DNA from: Bacillus ndiopicus
GTDB lineage: Bacteria; Bacillota; Bacilli; Bacillales_A; Planococcaceae
Length of the DNA: 64,000 bases
NCBI RefSeq assembly: GCF_000612805.1
Contig: NZ_HG964404.1
Coordinates: forward strand, 211,091-275,090
Direction: 5' to 3'
Shown here piece after piece: positions 28,360 to 36,420 of this stretch (within the stretch, counting starts at the first letter, position 1; every line of letters begins with the position of its first letter). The translations under genes were made by a program, and so were the position numbers. The notes beneath the pieces are model-generated. The model ran no database searches. It worked only from the letters and a program-made list of their open reading frames with translations, and was not told the DNA's origin.

Positions 28360-28693
28360 ATAAAAAAAGTCTTTTTTCTCCGCACGCAAAAGAACACCTC
28401 TTGCGTAGGGATGAAAAAGACTTTCCATGGTACCACCCTTGTTTATAGCATGACGAAATCATGCTACCTCAAGAATAGTGTTACTTCCTGTCATTCCACA
28501 AAAATTGTGTGCAACTAAACGACAGGACACTATTCATTAATAACGAGCACTTTGATTATGCCCGGAACTATCTAATGGCAAATTGCGTTTAATAGCTCAC
28601 TCCGAGGGGATGTCGGAATTAGTTGTACCGCCGGCTTCCAGCAACACCGGCTCTCTGGTAGATACAAGTCTCTAATTCCTTTAACCTCATCAA
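28360..28693 (-). promoter_or_regulatory. T-box riboswitch leader (probable tRNA-Ile) between ilvD and ilvB
   Basis: On the minus strand the T-box core AAGGGTGGTACCATGG lies at 28425-28440. It is followed by the terminator (AAGTCTTTTT paired with GAAAAAAGACTT, enclosing a second stem) and a T run near 28361. Stem I starts right after the ilvD stop: GAGG pairs with CCTC, and GGAATTAG with CTAATTCC. In the internal loop between them GAC-ATC places ATC (28609-28611) as the likely specifier, that is isoleucine. The leader begins within eight bases of the ilvD stop, so it is intra-operonic. Confidence 0.93.
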
Positions 28694-28700
28694 CGATTTG

Positions 28701-30371
28701 TTATATTTTCATCACGCCGCCTTGGGAAGCATTTGTTACTAATGCTGAGTAACGTGCTAACCAGCCGCGCTTAATTTTTGGTTCAAATGGTTGTAATTTT
28801 TGTCGGCGCTCCGCTAACACTTCGTCCGACACCTGTAAATTAATTGTTCTGTTTGGTAAATCAATGACGATTATATCGCCGTTCTCTACTAAAGCAATTG
28901 GACCACCTTCAGCAGCCTCTGGTGAAATATGCCCGATTGAAATACCACGTGATGCACCTGAGAAACGTCCATCTGTAATAAGCGCGACTTTTGTTCCTAA
29001 GCCTCTGCCTTGAATTGCAGAGGTTGGTGCTAGCATTTCAGGCATTCCCGGACCACCTTTTGGCCCTTCGTATCGAATGACTACGACATGCCCTTCTTTA
29101 ACTGTTCCATTATCAATTGCAGCCTGTGCCTCTTCTTGTGAATCAAAGACGATTGCTTCTCCAGTAAATTCTTTGATGGAAGGATCTACAGCACCCACTT
29201 TAATAACAGAGCCTTCAGGAGCAATGTTGCCAAATAATACTGATAACCCGCCAACAGGTGAATATGGATTATCTTTTGTACGAATCACTTGGTCGTTCGT
29301 AATATGGTCATTTTTAACGAGTTCGCCCATCGTGACACCTGCAATCGTTGGACGATTAGGATGTATTGCACCTGGGATTTTTGTAAGCTCGTTAATAATC
29401 GCTTGGACGCCACCTGCTTTATTAATATCATCCATTGATATATCACTCGCTGGCATGATTTTTGCTAAGTAAGGTACGCGCTCTGCTACTTTATTAATAT
29501 CTTCAATGTTATAGTCAATTTCCGCTTCGTTTGCAATAGCTAATGTATGTAACACTGTATTCGTGGAACCACCCATTGCCATATCTAGTGCAAATGCATC
29601 GTCAATTGCTTCCTTCGTAATAATATCGCGTGGCTTAATATCTTCTTTTATCATTCGCACTAAATGGTGCGCTGCTTCCTTAATTAAACGATGACGCTCC
29701 TCGCTTGTTGCGACGATTGTTCCATTGCCTGGAAGTGCTACACCGAGCATTTCCATTAAGCAGTTCATCGAGTTTGCGGTAAACATACCTGAGCAAGAGC
29801 CACATGTTGGGCATGCATTGTTTTCGATATCGAGTAGCTCTTCTGCTGACATTTTACCAGACTTATGTGCGCCAACTCCTTCAAAAACAGATGTTAAAGA
29901 AAGTTGTTTGCCGTTTGATGAAGTACCTGCCTCCATCGGCCCACCTGAAACGAAAACAGATGGTACATTTGTGCGAACAGCAGCCATTAGCATTCCTGGT
30001 GTAATCTTATCGCAGTTCGGAATATAGAAAACACCATCAAACCAGTGAGCATTAATAACTGTTTCAGCAGCATCTGCAATAATTTCTCGGCTCGGTAGCG
30101 AATAACGCATACCAATATGCCCCATCGCAATGCCATCATCGACACCAATTGTATTAAATTCAAATGGAATGCCGCCTGCTTCGATAATCGCTTCCTTCAC
30201 GACATCTGCAAACTCACGTAAATGCACATGCCCTGGAATAATATCAATATAGGAATTACAAACACCGATAAAAGGCTTATCTAAATCTCTCGCTTTCACT
30301 TTTCCCGTAGCATAAAGCAAACTACGATGAGGAGCACGGTCTACCCCTAGCTTAATCATATCACTTCTCAT
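28701..30371 (-). CDS. ilvD: Dihydroxy-acid dehydratase
   Basis: IlvD is an Fe-S enzyme forming 2-oxoisovalerate and 2-oxo-3-methylvalerate. The 556-residue protein has [18 protein letters not shown] with a cluster cysteine, [12 protein letters not shown] (the conserved CDK), [18 protein letters not shown], and a C-terminal [17 protein letters not shown]. The ATG at 30371 follows GAGGGGC; the GTG upstream is within that ribosome site. It is the first gene of the branched-chain operon, and its stop is immediately followed by the T-box leader for ilvB. Confidence 0.97.
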   Translation of the reverse strand: MRSDMIKLGVDRAPHRSLLYATGKVKARDLDKPFIGVCNSYIDIIPGHVHLREFADVVKEAIIEAGGIPFEFNTIGVDDGIAMGHIGMRYSLPSREIIADAAETVINAHWFDGVFYIPNCDKITPGMLMAAVRTNVPSVFVSGGPMEAGTSSNGKQLSLTSVFEGVGAHKSGKMSAEELLDIENNACPTCGSCSGMFTANSMNCLMEMLGVALPGNGTIVATSEERHRLIKEAAHHLVRMIKEDIKPRDIITKEAIDDAFALDMAMGGSTNTVLHTLAIANEAEIDYNIEDINKVAERVPYLAKIMPASDISMDDINKAGGVQAIINELTKIPGAIHPNRPTIAGVTMGELVKNDHITNDQVIRTKDNPYSPVGGLSVLFGNIAPEGSVIKVGAVDPSIKEFTGEAIVFDSQEEAQAAIDNGTVKEGHVVVIRYEGPKGGPGMPEMLAPTSAIQGRGLGTKVALITDGRFSGASRGISIGHISPEAAEGGPIALVENGDIIVIDLPNRTINLQVSDEVLAERRQKLQPFEPKIKRGWLARYSALVTNASQGGVMKI

Positions 30372-30411
30372 TTTACAAACGCCCCTCACGTTTTTCCATT
30401 TGGTTATTTTG

Positions 30412-30441
30412 ATTCAGTAAATGTTTTGGCATTTACTGAAT
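30412..30441 (-). other. Perfect inverted repeat in the ilvD leader
   Basis: ATTCAGTAAATG and CATTTACTGAAT form a 12-bp stem with a six-base loop in the 5' UTR of ilvD, roughly 50-75 bases after the predicted transcription start. There is no T tail, so it is not a terminator. It could be an operator or an mRNA-stabilising hairpin. It shares only part of the CodY consensus. Confidence 0.5.
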
Positions 30442-30495
30442 TAAATTAAAGCTCCCGCATTACAGCGAGGCGTAATTGATTTATTGATTGTCGCT

Positions 30496-30524
30496 ATCAT
30501 AGTACGAAAAAATGGGGACGTCAA
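30496..30524 (-). promoter_or_regulatory. Sigma-A promoter of the ilvD-leuD operon
   Basis: On the minus strand TTGACG and TATGAT are separated by exactly 17 bases, placing the start of transcription near 30489 and giving a leader of about 118 bases before the ilvD ATG. It is the best promoter match in the region. The interval 30372-30777 holds this promoter, the cre site and the inverted repeat, with nothing else recognisable. Confidence 0.8.
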
Positions 30525-30570
30525 CAGGGTTTTTCTAAATTTTTTAACAATTTAAAAAAATCAAACAATT

Positions 30571-30584
30571 GGAAAGCGTTTTCA
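30571..30584 (-). promoter_or_regulatory. CcpA-binding cre site upstream of ilvD
   Basis: GGAAAGCGTTTTCA matches 13 of 14 positions of the cre consensus TGWAANCGNTNWCA. Its centre is about 88 bases upstream of the predicted start. In B. subtilis the ilv-leu operon is activated by CcpA from a cre site at a comparable upstream position, so an activating role is likely here. Confidence 0.7.
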
Positions 30585-30777
30585 TTGCGATAACAGTGCG
30601 ATTTATTGTATTCAAATAATTTTTTCGAAATTATGACAAAATAAAGGCAATTCTATTTTCCTTATAGATTGCTTTTACATTTACTAGATATTTTGAATTC
30701 CTGAAGGTGTTTTTCATCAACAATTTCTATACTAAAATTTTATATTTAACATGCTTGTTGATTAATTTCGGAACTAT

Positions 30778-32094
30778 TTACTGAAAAATACGACGGAAAT
30801 AGGTTGTAACGAAAATATTGTTTGGATCATGTACTTCTCTTATTGCTGCAAATTTATCAAAGTTTGGATAATAGTCACGTATATTTTCAGCATGGTAATC
30901 ATTTACTTTGCCCCAGTGCGGTCTGCCATTATACTTTTTCATTAACGTGCGAACCCATTCAAAATACGGGGTTTCATCCATCCCTTTGTACATATGGAAC
31001 GCTAAAAATGCACTTTCATTCCCTTGTGTAGGGCTGAGCATCCCAGCTTCTCCTTTTGTTGTACGGCATTCTATCGGGAAATGCACATCAAATTTTCCAC
31101 TTTTCATTGTTACATGTATTTCCTCCATACAAGCTTCAAAATGCTGTAAAGGTATTGCGTATTCTGTTTCATTGAATTTTACGCTACGTGGTGAAGGAAA
31201 CATGCGATAGCTTAAATCCGTGCGCACGCCTTCTGAAACAAGCTTCGAGCTAAGCTTGCTGACAGATGCGCTTGCCCTTGGCTGCCATTTACAAAGCTCT
31301 GATATCAAGTAAAATAAACCATTTTCAACGAGCTGTAAATTTGCCTCATTCAGACGGCGCTCCCATTTATTTTGCTCAACTGGCTCAACAGCATCCATCT
31401 TTTTTACTTGTATTAAATCGCTTCCGGGAAAATAAAACCATTCTACATGTCGATGTGCTTGAATTGTGTGCTGAAAGTTTTTAAGCTCCTCCATTAAATT
31501 AACTTTTTCTGACACATAATGTAGGCTATAAAGTGGCATTACTTGTATTGTTACGGTTACTAAAATACCGAGCAGACCAACTGATACATGGAGTGCCTCT
31601 GATAAATCATCCGTAGCTCGCTCATGCTCAATATATTCTCCTAAGCCGTTAATAAAGCCCCATTTTGTTACCATGGAGGAAAATGAGCCAAGTGTAATGC
31701 CTGTACCATGCGTACCAGTTGCAATAACACCTGCTAATGTTTGTGCTTGGATATCGCCCATATTAATTAAAGCTAAATTATGCTGTGCAAGCAGTGGACC
31801 TATTTCATATAAATAGGTCCCCGCATAAAAAGTAGCAGTCAAATTTTCTGTATCGACAGACAGCAAGCCGCGCAAATTATGTAATGTAAGCGCTGTCTCT
31901 TCAGGCATTGCAACAGGGCTAAAGGAATGAGCTGCTCCTGTAACACGCAATGTTTGCTTCGTTTTCATATTTTTAATAATTTCCCCGATTGCATCGATTG
32001 ATGTTGGTGCAAAATATGTCGATGGATAAGAAACGATGTTATTCGACCAATTTGTCCACCTTTTACCTTCTTGCCAATTTTTCATAGAAAACAT
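30778..32094 (-). CDS. FAD-linked oxidase of the L-gulonolactone/D-arabinonolactone oxidase family
   Basis: This 438-residue protein has an N-terminal PCMH-type FAD domain (TGAAHSFSP at about 52-60, with the histidine position used for covalent flavin in relatives, and ATGTHGTG at about 131-138). Its C-terminal ALO domain contains RPHWGK and PNNIFVTTYFRRIF. Relatives oxidise sugar lactones or sugar alcohols with oxygen. AGGTGA precedes the ATG, which lies 13 bases inside the preceding gene, so the two are coupled. The true substrate here is unknown. Confidence 0.88.
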   Translation of the reverse strand: MFSMKNWQEGKRWTNWSNNIVSYPSTYFAPTSIDAIGEIIKNMKTKQTLRVTGAAHSFSPVAMPEETALTLHNLRGLLSVDTENLTATFYAGTYLYEIGPLLAQHNLALINMGDIQAQTLAGVIATGTHGTGITLGSFSSMVTKWGFINGLGEYIEHERATDDLSEALHVSVGLLGILVTVTIQVMPLYSLHYVSEKVNLMEELKNFQHTIQAHRHVEWFYFPGSDLIQVKKMDAVEPVEQNKWERRLNEANLQLVENGLFYLISELCKWQPRASASVSKLSSKLVSEGVRTDLSYRMFPSPRSVKFNETEYAIPLQHFEACMEEIHVTMKSGKFDVHFPIECRTTKGEAGMLSPTQGNESAFLAFHMYKGMDETPYFEWVRTLMKKYNGRPHWGKVNDYHAENIRDYYPNFDKFAAIREVHDPNNIFVTTYFRRIFQ

Positions 32095-33269
32095 TGTTGT
32101 TCACCTCGATAAGTTAATATAGGTCCCGTATATGACATGCCGCGCGTGCCATGCAATACTGTAAAGCGCTCACATAGTTCTCCTGCTTTAGCGTGTCTTA
32201 AATAAACTGTATCACCAACTTGCAATGAGCCAGTCGAATCAATGAAAGGTGTTTGGACTTCCCCAGCACCTTCTAATGGCAGCAGTCGATAATTTTCATT
32301 TAAAAATACAGGGGCGCGGTCCTTACCAATTGCACCTGACGCAATATAACCTCCGCCTTGGCAAACAAACGTATGCTTGTCAAATTGCCTTGTCACTCGA
32401 AGTGCAAAACCGACAGCGGGCTGCAACTGCAAACTTACATAATCATCAAATAACGCAGGAGCAAAAAATGCAGAGCCGACTGTTATTTCTGTAATTTCCT
32501 GCTGCTCACAAGTGTATGTAATGCTTCCTGATCCGCCACCGTTAACAAAAGCCAAAGGGGCAACAGATTTCACATGCGCAACAGCAAGTCGTCTGAAAGA
32601 TGTTACCTTCTCTACAGATTGCTTTTTCAACTGGCGCACTAATAAGCCTTTAGCTCGTACTTTTGCTGATGATGCCAAGGATAAATCAGGCACACCTGCT
32701 AATTGTGCTTCGTAGCCCATGGCAGCATGAATACGAACATTTGGGTAATCAATCATCGCGTCAGTTAAATTTTTTAATTTTTGAATGGAATTGAGCGGTG
32801 AGCGCTTTGTACCGAAATAGATCCATTTATAATCCGTTGAAACATTAATATCGATGCATACTTTTGCTGTTGTCTGCAAATGCTCTGCACAGCTTTGTAA
32901 TAGCTGAATTTGCTCAAGCGCATCAACCATAAACGTAATATTTTTTCCTTCTTTACTGTATGTGAGTAATTTTTTTATTTTATTCTCTTCAAAGGTTGGA
33001 TAACCGAGCAACAAATTATCCAATCCTTGCTCAATTAAATAAACGCTTTCTGCCGCTGTAAATGTCATAAAGCCTGTACAATTCGTTAATTTTTCTTGAA
33101 TGTATTTCAGCATAGCTACAGAACGAATGGATTTTGTCGCGATTCTTACAGGCTTTGTTGCTAAACGATTCACAAAGTCAATATTGTTATCGAGCGCATT
33201 AAAATTTAACCAAGCGAATGGGCGCTCAATATGTTGAAAGATTTCTTCAAAGTTCTCCAATAAATTCAT
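32082..33269 (-). CDS. PLP fold-III enzyme, amino acid deaminase/aldolase (alanine racemase-like N-terminus)
   Basis: This 395-residue protein resembles the alanine racemase/D-threonine aldolase fold. RIATKSIRSVAML (about 42-54) supplies the PLP lysine (K46), followed by TFTAAESVYLIEQGLDNLLLGYP. The C-terminal beta domain has FVCQGGGYIASGAIGKDRAP and QVGDTVYLRHAKAGELCERF, typical of D-threonine aldolase-like enzymes. The first ATG abuts an AAAGGGGG ribosome site with no spacer; a TTG at 33260 would be better spaced and may be the true start. It overlaps the FAD oxidase gene by 13 bases. Confidence 0.82.
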   Translation of the reverse strand: MNLLENFEEIFQHIERPFAWLNFNALDNNIDFVNRLATKPVRIATKSIRSVAMLKYIQEKLTNCTGFMTFTAAESVYLIEQGLDNLLLGYPTFEENKIKKLLTYSKEGKNITFMVDALEQIQLLQSCAEHLQTTAKVCIDINVSTDYKWIYFGTKRSPLNSIQKLKNLTDAMIDYPNVRIHAAMGYEAQLAGVPDLSLASSAKVRAKGLLVRQLKKQSVEKVTSFRRLAVAHVKSVAPLAFVNGGGSGSITYTCEQQEITEITVGSAFFAPALFDDYVSLQLQPAVGFALRVTRQFDKHTFVCQGGGYIASGAIGKDRAPVFLNENYRLLPLEGAGEVQTPFIDSTGSLQVGDTVYLRHAKAGELCERFTVLHGTRGMSYTGPILTYRGEQQCFL

Positions 33270-33322
33270 CCCCCTTTACAAAATTAGATTCGACTTTAGT
33301 GGAGAAAAATCCTACCATTCAA

Positions 33323-33368
33323 AAAAGTTGATGAAAAGCTACAATATTGCGCACTTTTCATCAACTTT
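33323..33368 (-). terminator. Terminator of the 35-residue membrane peptide gene
   Basis: AAAAGTTGATGAAAAG and CTTTTCATCAACTTTT are a perfect 16-bp inverted repeat with a 14-base loop; on the minus strand it is followed by TTTTTT-like sequence and starts about 14 bases after the stop codon of the small gene. Confidence 0.85.
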
Positions 33369-33381
33369 TTCTGTTACATTT

Positions 33382-33489
33382 TTAGGATAAGTAAACAAAA
33401 TCAACAGCAACGTTTAATAGTACTATGGTGTGCACTAACGCGAATAACAGTCCTTGGCGATCTAACTTTTTCATTAATTGTAAATCCAT
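33382..33489 (-). CDS. Small membrane peptide (35 residues)
   Basis: The ORF reads MDLQLMKKLDRQG, then LLFALVHTIVLLNVAVDFVY, and ends LS. This is a short amphipathic or basic head and one transmembrane helix. All parts of a gene are present: a sigma-A promoter (33516-33544), a GGGGTGATG ribosome site and a long perfect terminator directly after the stop. It lies alone between two unrelated operons. I recognise no family. Coding is supported by the compact gene architecture rather than by homology. Confidence 0.6.
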   Translation of the reverse strand: MDLQLMKKLDRQGLLFALVHTIVLLNVAVDFVYLS

Positions 33490-33515
33490 ATTCATCACCC
33501 CGTTGCTTTTTTTAT

Positions 33516-33544
33516 ATTATACATTAAATATATAAAATTAGCAA
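33516..33544 (-). promoter_or_regulatory. Sigma-A promoter of the small membrane peptide gene
   Basis: On the minus strand TTGCTA and TATAAT are separated by 17 bases (33522-33538). The predicted start lies about 20 bases before the ATG of the 35-residue ORF. Confidence 0.65.
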
Positions 33545-33655
33545 AATATTTCGAATTGTCAAATATATCTTAATTTTACTTTTAAAAAGGAAAATTTACA
33601 GCTGTCATTACACATGGCATAATAATAACTATAGTATTGAAGGAGGTTAAAAATA

Positions 33656-34198
33656 ATGACAAAAGCATTACTTATTATTGATTACACGTATGACTTTGTT
33701 GCAACTGATGGCAAATTAACTTGTGGTGAGCCTGGGCAGCAAATTGAAGGAAAAATGGTCGAGCTAATCGATAATTTTTTACAAAACGGAGATGCGGTTA
33801 TATTCGCCAATGACATCCATTATGAAGGTGATACTTTCCATCCAGAAACAAAATTATTTCCACCACATAATATAGAAGGAACCGCAGGTCGCAAGCTGTA
33901 CGGTGCTGTAAAAGCGATTTACGATGAAAACAAAGAAAAATGCATTTCTTTCGATAAAACGCGCTACAGTGCATTCGCTGGCACAAACTTAGCCATTTTA
34001 TTGAGAGAGCGTAAAATTCAAGAGGTGCATTTAACAGGAGTTTGTACTGATATTTGCGTATTACATACTGCTGTTGATGCATACAACCTTGGCTTCGATA
34101 TCGTTGTTCACAAGGACGCTGTAGCTAGCTTTAATCCAGATGGCCATGTGTGGGCACTTAAGCATTTTGAAAGCTCGCTTGGTGCAACGGTTAAATAA
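33656..34198 (+). CDS. pncA: Nicotinamidase
   Basis: PncA deamidates nicotinamide to nicotinate for NAD salvage. The 180-residue protein is collinear with B. subtilis PncA (CIDYTNDFV-like IIDYTYDFV, KLTCGEPG, FHPETKLFPPHNI, KTRYSAFAGT, GVCTDICVLHTAVDAYN). The isochorismatase-fold catalytic triad is D9, K101 and C134, and the metal site is near D53, H55 and H62. AGGAGG lies upstream of the ATG. The gene is monocistronic as far as I can see. Confidence 0.93.
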   Translation: MTKALLIIDYTYDFVATDGKLTCGEPGQQIEGKMVELIDNFLQNGDAVIFANDIHYEGDTFHPETKLFPPHNIEGTAGRKLYGAVKAIYDENKEKCISFDKTRYSAFAGTNLAILLRERKIQEVHLTGVCTDICVLHTAVDAYNLGFDIVVHKDAVASFNPDGHVWALKHFESSLGATVK

Positions 34199-34292
34199 CA
34201 GATAAAAAATGGATGTTTAAATTTTGATGAATCTGGTTATAACTAAATAAGCGCTATTATAACTTTAATGATCACAAAGGAGATGAACATCT

Positions 34293-34550
34293 ATGATTAG
34301 CTTTATTTGGTATCTTATTATTGGGGGTCTTTTAGGTTGGCTAGCTGGGGTTATTTTAGGAAAAGATGTCCCTGGAGGCGTTATAGGTAATATTATCGCT
34401 GGTATTATTGGCTCTTGGGTCGGCAGCATGGTTCTTGGTAATTGGGGCTGGAGAGTTTCCAATTTTTACGTTTTCCCAGCACTAATCGGTGCTGTTATAT
34501 TGATTTTTATTGTGAGCTTTGTGATGAAATCTATGCGTAAAGCTACGTAA
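34293..34550 (+). CDS. GlsB/YeaQ/YmgE family stress-response membrane protein
   Basis: This 85-residue protein with three hydrophobic segments has the Transgly_assoc signature IGGLLGWLAGVILG (about 10-23) and GGVIGNIIAGIIGSWVGS (about 28-45). The family is stress-induced in several bacteria with no known activity. AAGGAGATG precedes the ATG by about seven bases. A dispersed repeat and a terminator follow. Confidence 0.88.
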   Translation: MISFIWYLIIGGLLGWLAGVILGKDVPGGVIGNIIAGIIGSWVGSMVLGNWGWRVSNFYVFPALIGAVILIFIVSFVMKSMRKAT

Positions 34551-34575
34551 ATTTCCCAACCAAAACATTCGCTTT

Positions 34576-34668
34576 TATCCCGTATTAACAGGCTGTAAAA
34601 CCCGATTGGTGAAACTACCAATCAGTGGGGACGCGCGAAAACCCCCACTGATTGAAGGTTCACTTTAT
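34576..34668 (-). repeat. Dispersed palindromic repeat, copy c
   Basis: From left to right the element reads TATCCCGTATTAACAGGCTG, a GATTGGT-GAAACT-ACCAATC hairpin, then CAATCAGTGGGG-ACGCGCGAAAAC-CCCCACTGATTG, and ends GAAGGTTCACTTTAT. The two stems share the CAATC segment, so alternative folds are possible. It lies downstream of the minus-strand transglycosylase gene and between convergent genes. Confidence 0.8.
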
Positions 34669-34690
34669 ACGAACAAAAGCTTCTTCATTT

Positions 34691-34731
34691 AGCACTCACC
34701 TCTCCTACAAAATGAGGTGGGTGCTTTTTAA
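34691..34731 (+). terminator. Terminator between convergent genes
   Basis: AGCACTCACCTC and GAGGTGGGTGCT pair with one G-T, followed on the plus strand by TTTTTAAAG, five bases before the stop of the minus-strand gene. Confidence 0.75.
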
Positions 34732-34735
34732 AGAA

Positions 34736-35446
34736 TTATTTTTTAGCGCTTACTTGCTGTAGTGCTACACGCTCTAGTTCCTCACTATGCTCTCGGTATT
34801 GCTTATAGTAAAACAAAATATCTTCAACATATTTTTGACTGTGATTGTATTGATAAATGGCTTTTTTCAACTCACCTTTTGTCACACCTGCTTTTGCTAA
34901 AAAGTTTGCAGCTGAGTACACAGCATCCTCTATATCATAAGGGTCTGCTAGGCCATCATTATTCGCATCAACACCATAGCCACCGTATTTTTTTATAATT
35001 TTAGGATTCGTTTTATCCTCTTGCTTTATTTCACCTTGTCCTAGGCCTGAGCATGTTGGATGCTGCCATCCGACAAATGTGCATGGCATAAATTGCATAT
35101 GCCCTTCTGCCCCAACTGGTGATACTAATGTAGACATCGTTGAAAAACGTGTTTCCACACGATGATGTGCTGCTAATAACGTCCAAGGAACACCGAATTT
35201 TTCGCCAGCAGCCATATAAATAGGTATGTACTCAACAGGTATTTCTAAATCAAAATTCGTTTGCAATTGAAGCACTTCTTCTGTGGCAATTGGTGCATCA
35301 ATTGCTGGTATTGGCTGTAATTCTTTCCATGCTAAATAAACAAAAAAATAAACTGTTATCGCAACAGGTACTAACAGTATAATAATCCATATTTGAATTT
35401 TTTGAGAAAGCAGCGGATCTTTTTTTCCTTTTTTCTTTTTAGCCAT
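34736..35446 (-). CDS. Membrane-anchored lytic transglycosylase (SLT domain)
   Basis: From the ATG at 35446 (after GGGGGGAG) the protein has 236 residues. It has a lysine-rich cytoplasmic head (MAKKKKGKK), one transmembrane helix (about 18-40) and an extracellular SLT-like domain (about 85-215). Its motifs are GVPWTLLAAHHRVETRF with the candidate catalytic Glu, SPVGAEGHMQFMPCTFVGW, DIEDAVYSAANFLAK and YNHSQKYVEDILFYY. It resembles the lysozyme-like domain of CwlT-type proteins. It should cleave peptidoglycan glycan strands. Confidence 0.87.
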   Translation of the reverse strand: MAKKKKGKKDPLLSQKIQIWIIILLVPVAITVYFFVYLAWKELQPIPAIDAPIATEEVLQLQTNFDLEIPVEYIPIYMAAGEKFGVPWTLLAAHHRVETRFSTMSTLVSPVGAEGHMQFMPCTFVGWQHPTCSGLGQGEIKQEDKTNPKIIKKYGGYGVDANNDGLADPYDIEDAVYSAANFLAKAGVTKGELKKAIYQYNHSQKYVEDILFYYKQYREHSEELERVALQQVSAKK

Positions 35447-35632
35447 TTTCTCCCCCCACATGTACTTCTATCATTTAAAGATACAAGTTTATTATCGATA
35501 GAAAACTACTTTGTTTAATAGCATTCCGTGAAATTCTAATTCTATTCTACTATTTCATTTATTTCAGTTGCCAACTACAATAAAACAATATAGAATACGT
35601 TTTTGTATAATACATAAAAGGAGTGTTTTGTT

Positions 35633-36016
35633 ATGTGGAAAGACTTTAAAGAATTTGCTATGCGTGGTAACGTTATTGACTTAGCAGTAGCCGTTGTTAT
35701 TGGGGCTGCGTTCGGTAAAATCGTATCATCATTAGTTGACGATATTATTATGCCCATAATTGGCGTATTAACAGGTGGCATTGATTTTTCAAAAAGCTTC
35801 GCGTTCGGTATTGGGGATGCGCAAGTAAAAATTGGTGCATTTCTACAATCAATTATTGATTTCACATTGATTGCCTTTGCCATTTTTATGGCAATACGCA
35901 TTATGAATAAGCTAAGCCGCAAAAAAGAAGCGGTTGTCGAAGAAGCTGCACCAGAAGTTGATTCAAAGGAAGAGCTTTTAAAAGAAATTCGTGATTTATT
36001 GAAGGAAAAACAATAG
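35633..36016 (+). CDS. mscL: Large-conductance mechanosensitive channel
   Basis: MscL opens under membrane tension during hypo-osmotic shock. The 127-residue protein has the family signature [30 protein letters not shown] in TM1, a periplasmic loop, TM2 (about 65-88; [21 protein letters not shown]) and a charged C-terminal helix ([16 protein letters not shown]). AAAGGAGTG precedes the ATG. It is followed by a strong terminator. Confidence 0.97.
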   Translation: MWKDFKEFAMRGNVIDLAVAVVIGAAFGKIVSSLVDDIIMPIIGVLTGGIDFSKSFAFGIGDAQVKIGAFLQSIIDFTLIAFAIFMAIRIMNKLSRKKEAVVEEAAPEVDSKEELLKEIRDLLKEKQ

Positions 36017-36026
36017 TGATAACAGG

Positions 36027-36067
36027 GACTGTCCGAAAAGATAAAACATTTTCGGACAGTCTTTTCT
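36027..36067 (+). terminator. Terminator of mscL
   Basis: GACTGTCCGAAAA and TTTTCGGACAGTC are a perfect 13-bp inverted repeat followed by TTTTCTTT. Confidence 0.9.
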
Positions 36068-36249
36068 TTAATATTAAATATCAGCTGCTCTTGCGATAAT
36101 TACAATCAATACCTTTGAATAACGATAGATCTAGTTTTACTTCTTCTTTTTAAAAGTGAATACAATGACATTAAATTCAGTGTTTTCAATATGCTCAAAA
36201 GAAATCCTCATTTTTCTAAAGGGCTAATATTTCAACCAAAAGCACAGCC

Positions 36250-36290
36250 GTTGTCTGAAAAGTGGTGCGTTAGGCTACTTTTCAGACAAC
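36250..36290 (+). other. Long perfect hairpin upstream of metI
   Basis: GTTGTCTGAAAAGT and ACTTTTCAGACAAC are a perfect 14-bp inverted repeat with a 13-base loop, followed by CTTATTTATT. The tail is weaker than in usual terminators. It may end an unseen transcript or insulate the metI-metC promoter. The interval 36068-36420 holds no gene and no SAM-I (S-box) or T-box signature. Confidence 0.55.
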
Positions 36291-36369
36291 CTTATTTATT
36301 GTTTAATTAATTAATTCATAGAAAATCTATTGATACGATACGTTATAAATGATAAATTTGTTTAATAAT

Positions 36370-36390
36370 CGAAACATTCAACATGTTTCG
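36370..36390 (+). promoter_or_regulatory. Inverted repeat in the metI leader, possible operator
   Basis: CGAAACAT and ATGTTTCG form a perfect 8-bp dyad with a five-base centre, 30 bases before the metI ATG. It lies about 20 bases after a plausible promoter (TTGATA, 17-base spacer, TAAATT at about 36331-36359). The position suits a repressor site near the transcription start. Confidence 0.4.
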
Positions 36391-36420
36391 AGAAATATCA
36401 ACGAAAGAAAGAGTGAGTTT

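Noticed and set aside
30412..30441. CodY box in the ilvD leader
   Set aside because: Only about nine of fifteen positions fit the consensus; the perfect dyad is better recorded as an unexplained hairpin.
33656..34198. Generic isochorismatase assignment for this gene
   Set aside because: Collinear motifs with B. subtilis PncA (CGEPG, HPETKLFPPHNI, KTRYSAFAGT, GVCTDICV) make nicotinamidase the better call.
36068..36420. SAM-I riboswitch upstream of metI
   Set aside because: The conserved CTTATCAAGAG start and the core kink-turn sequences are absent on the plus strand.
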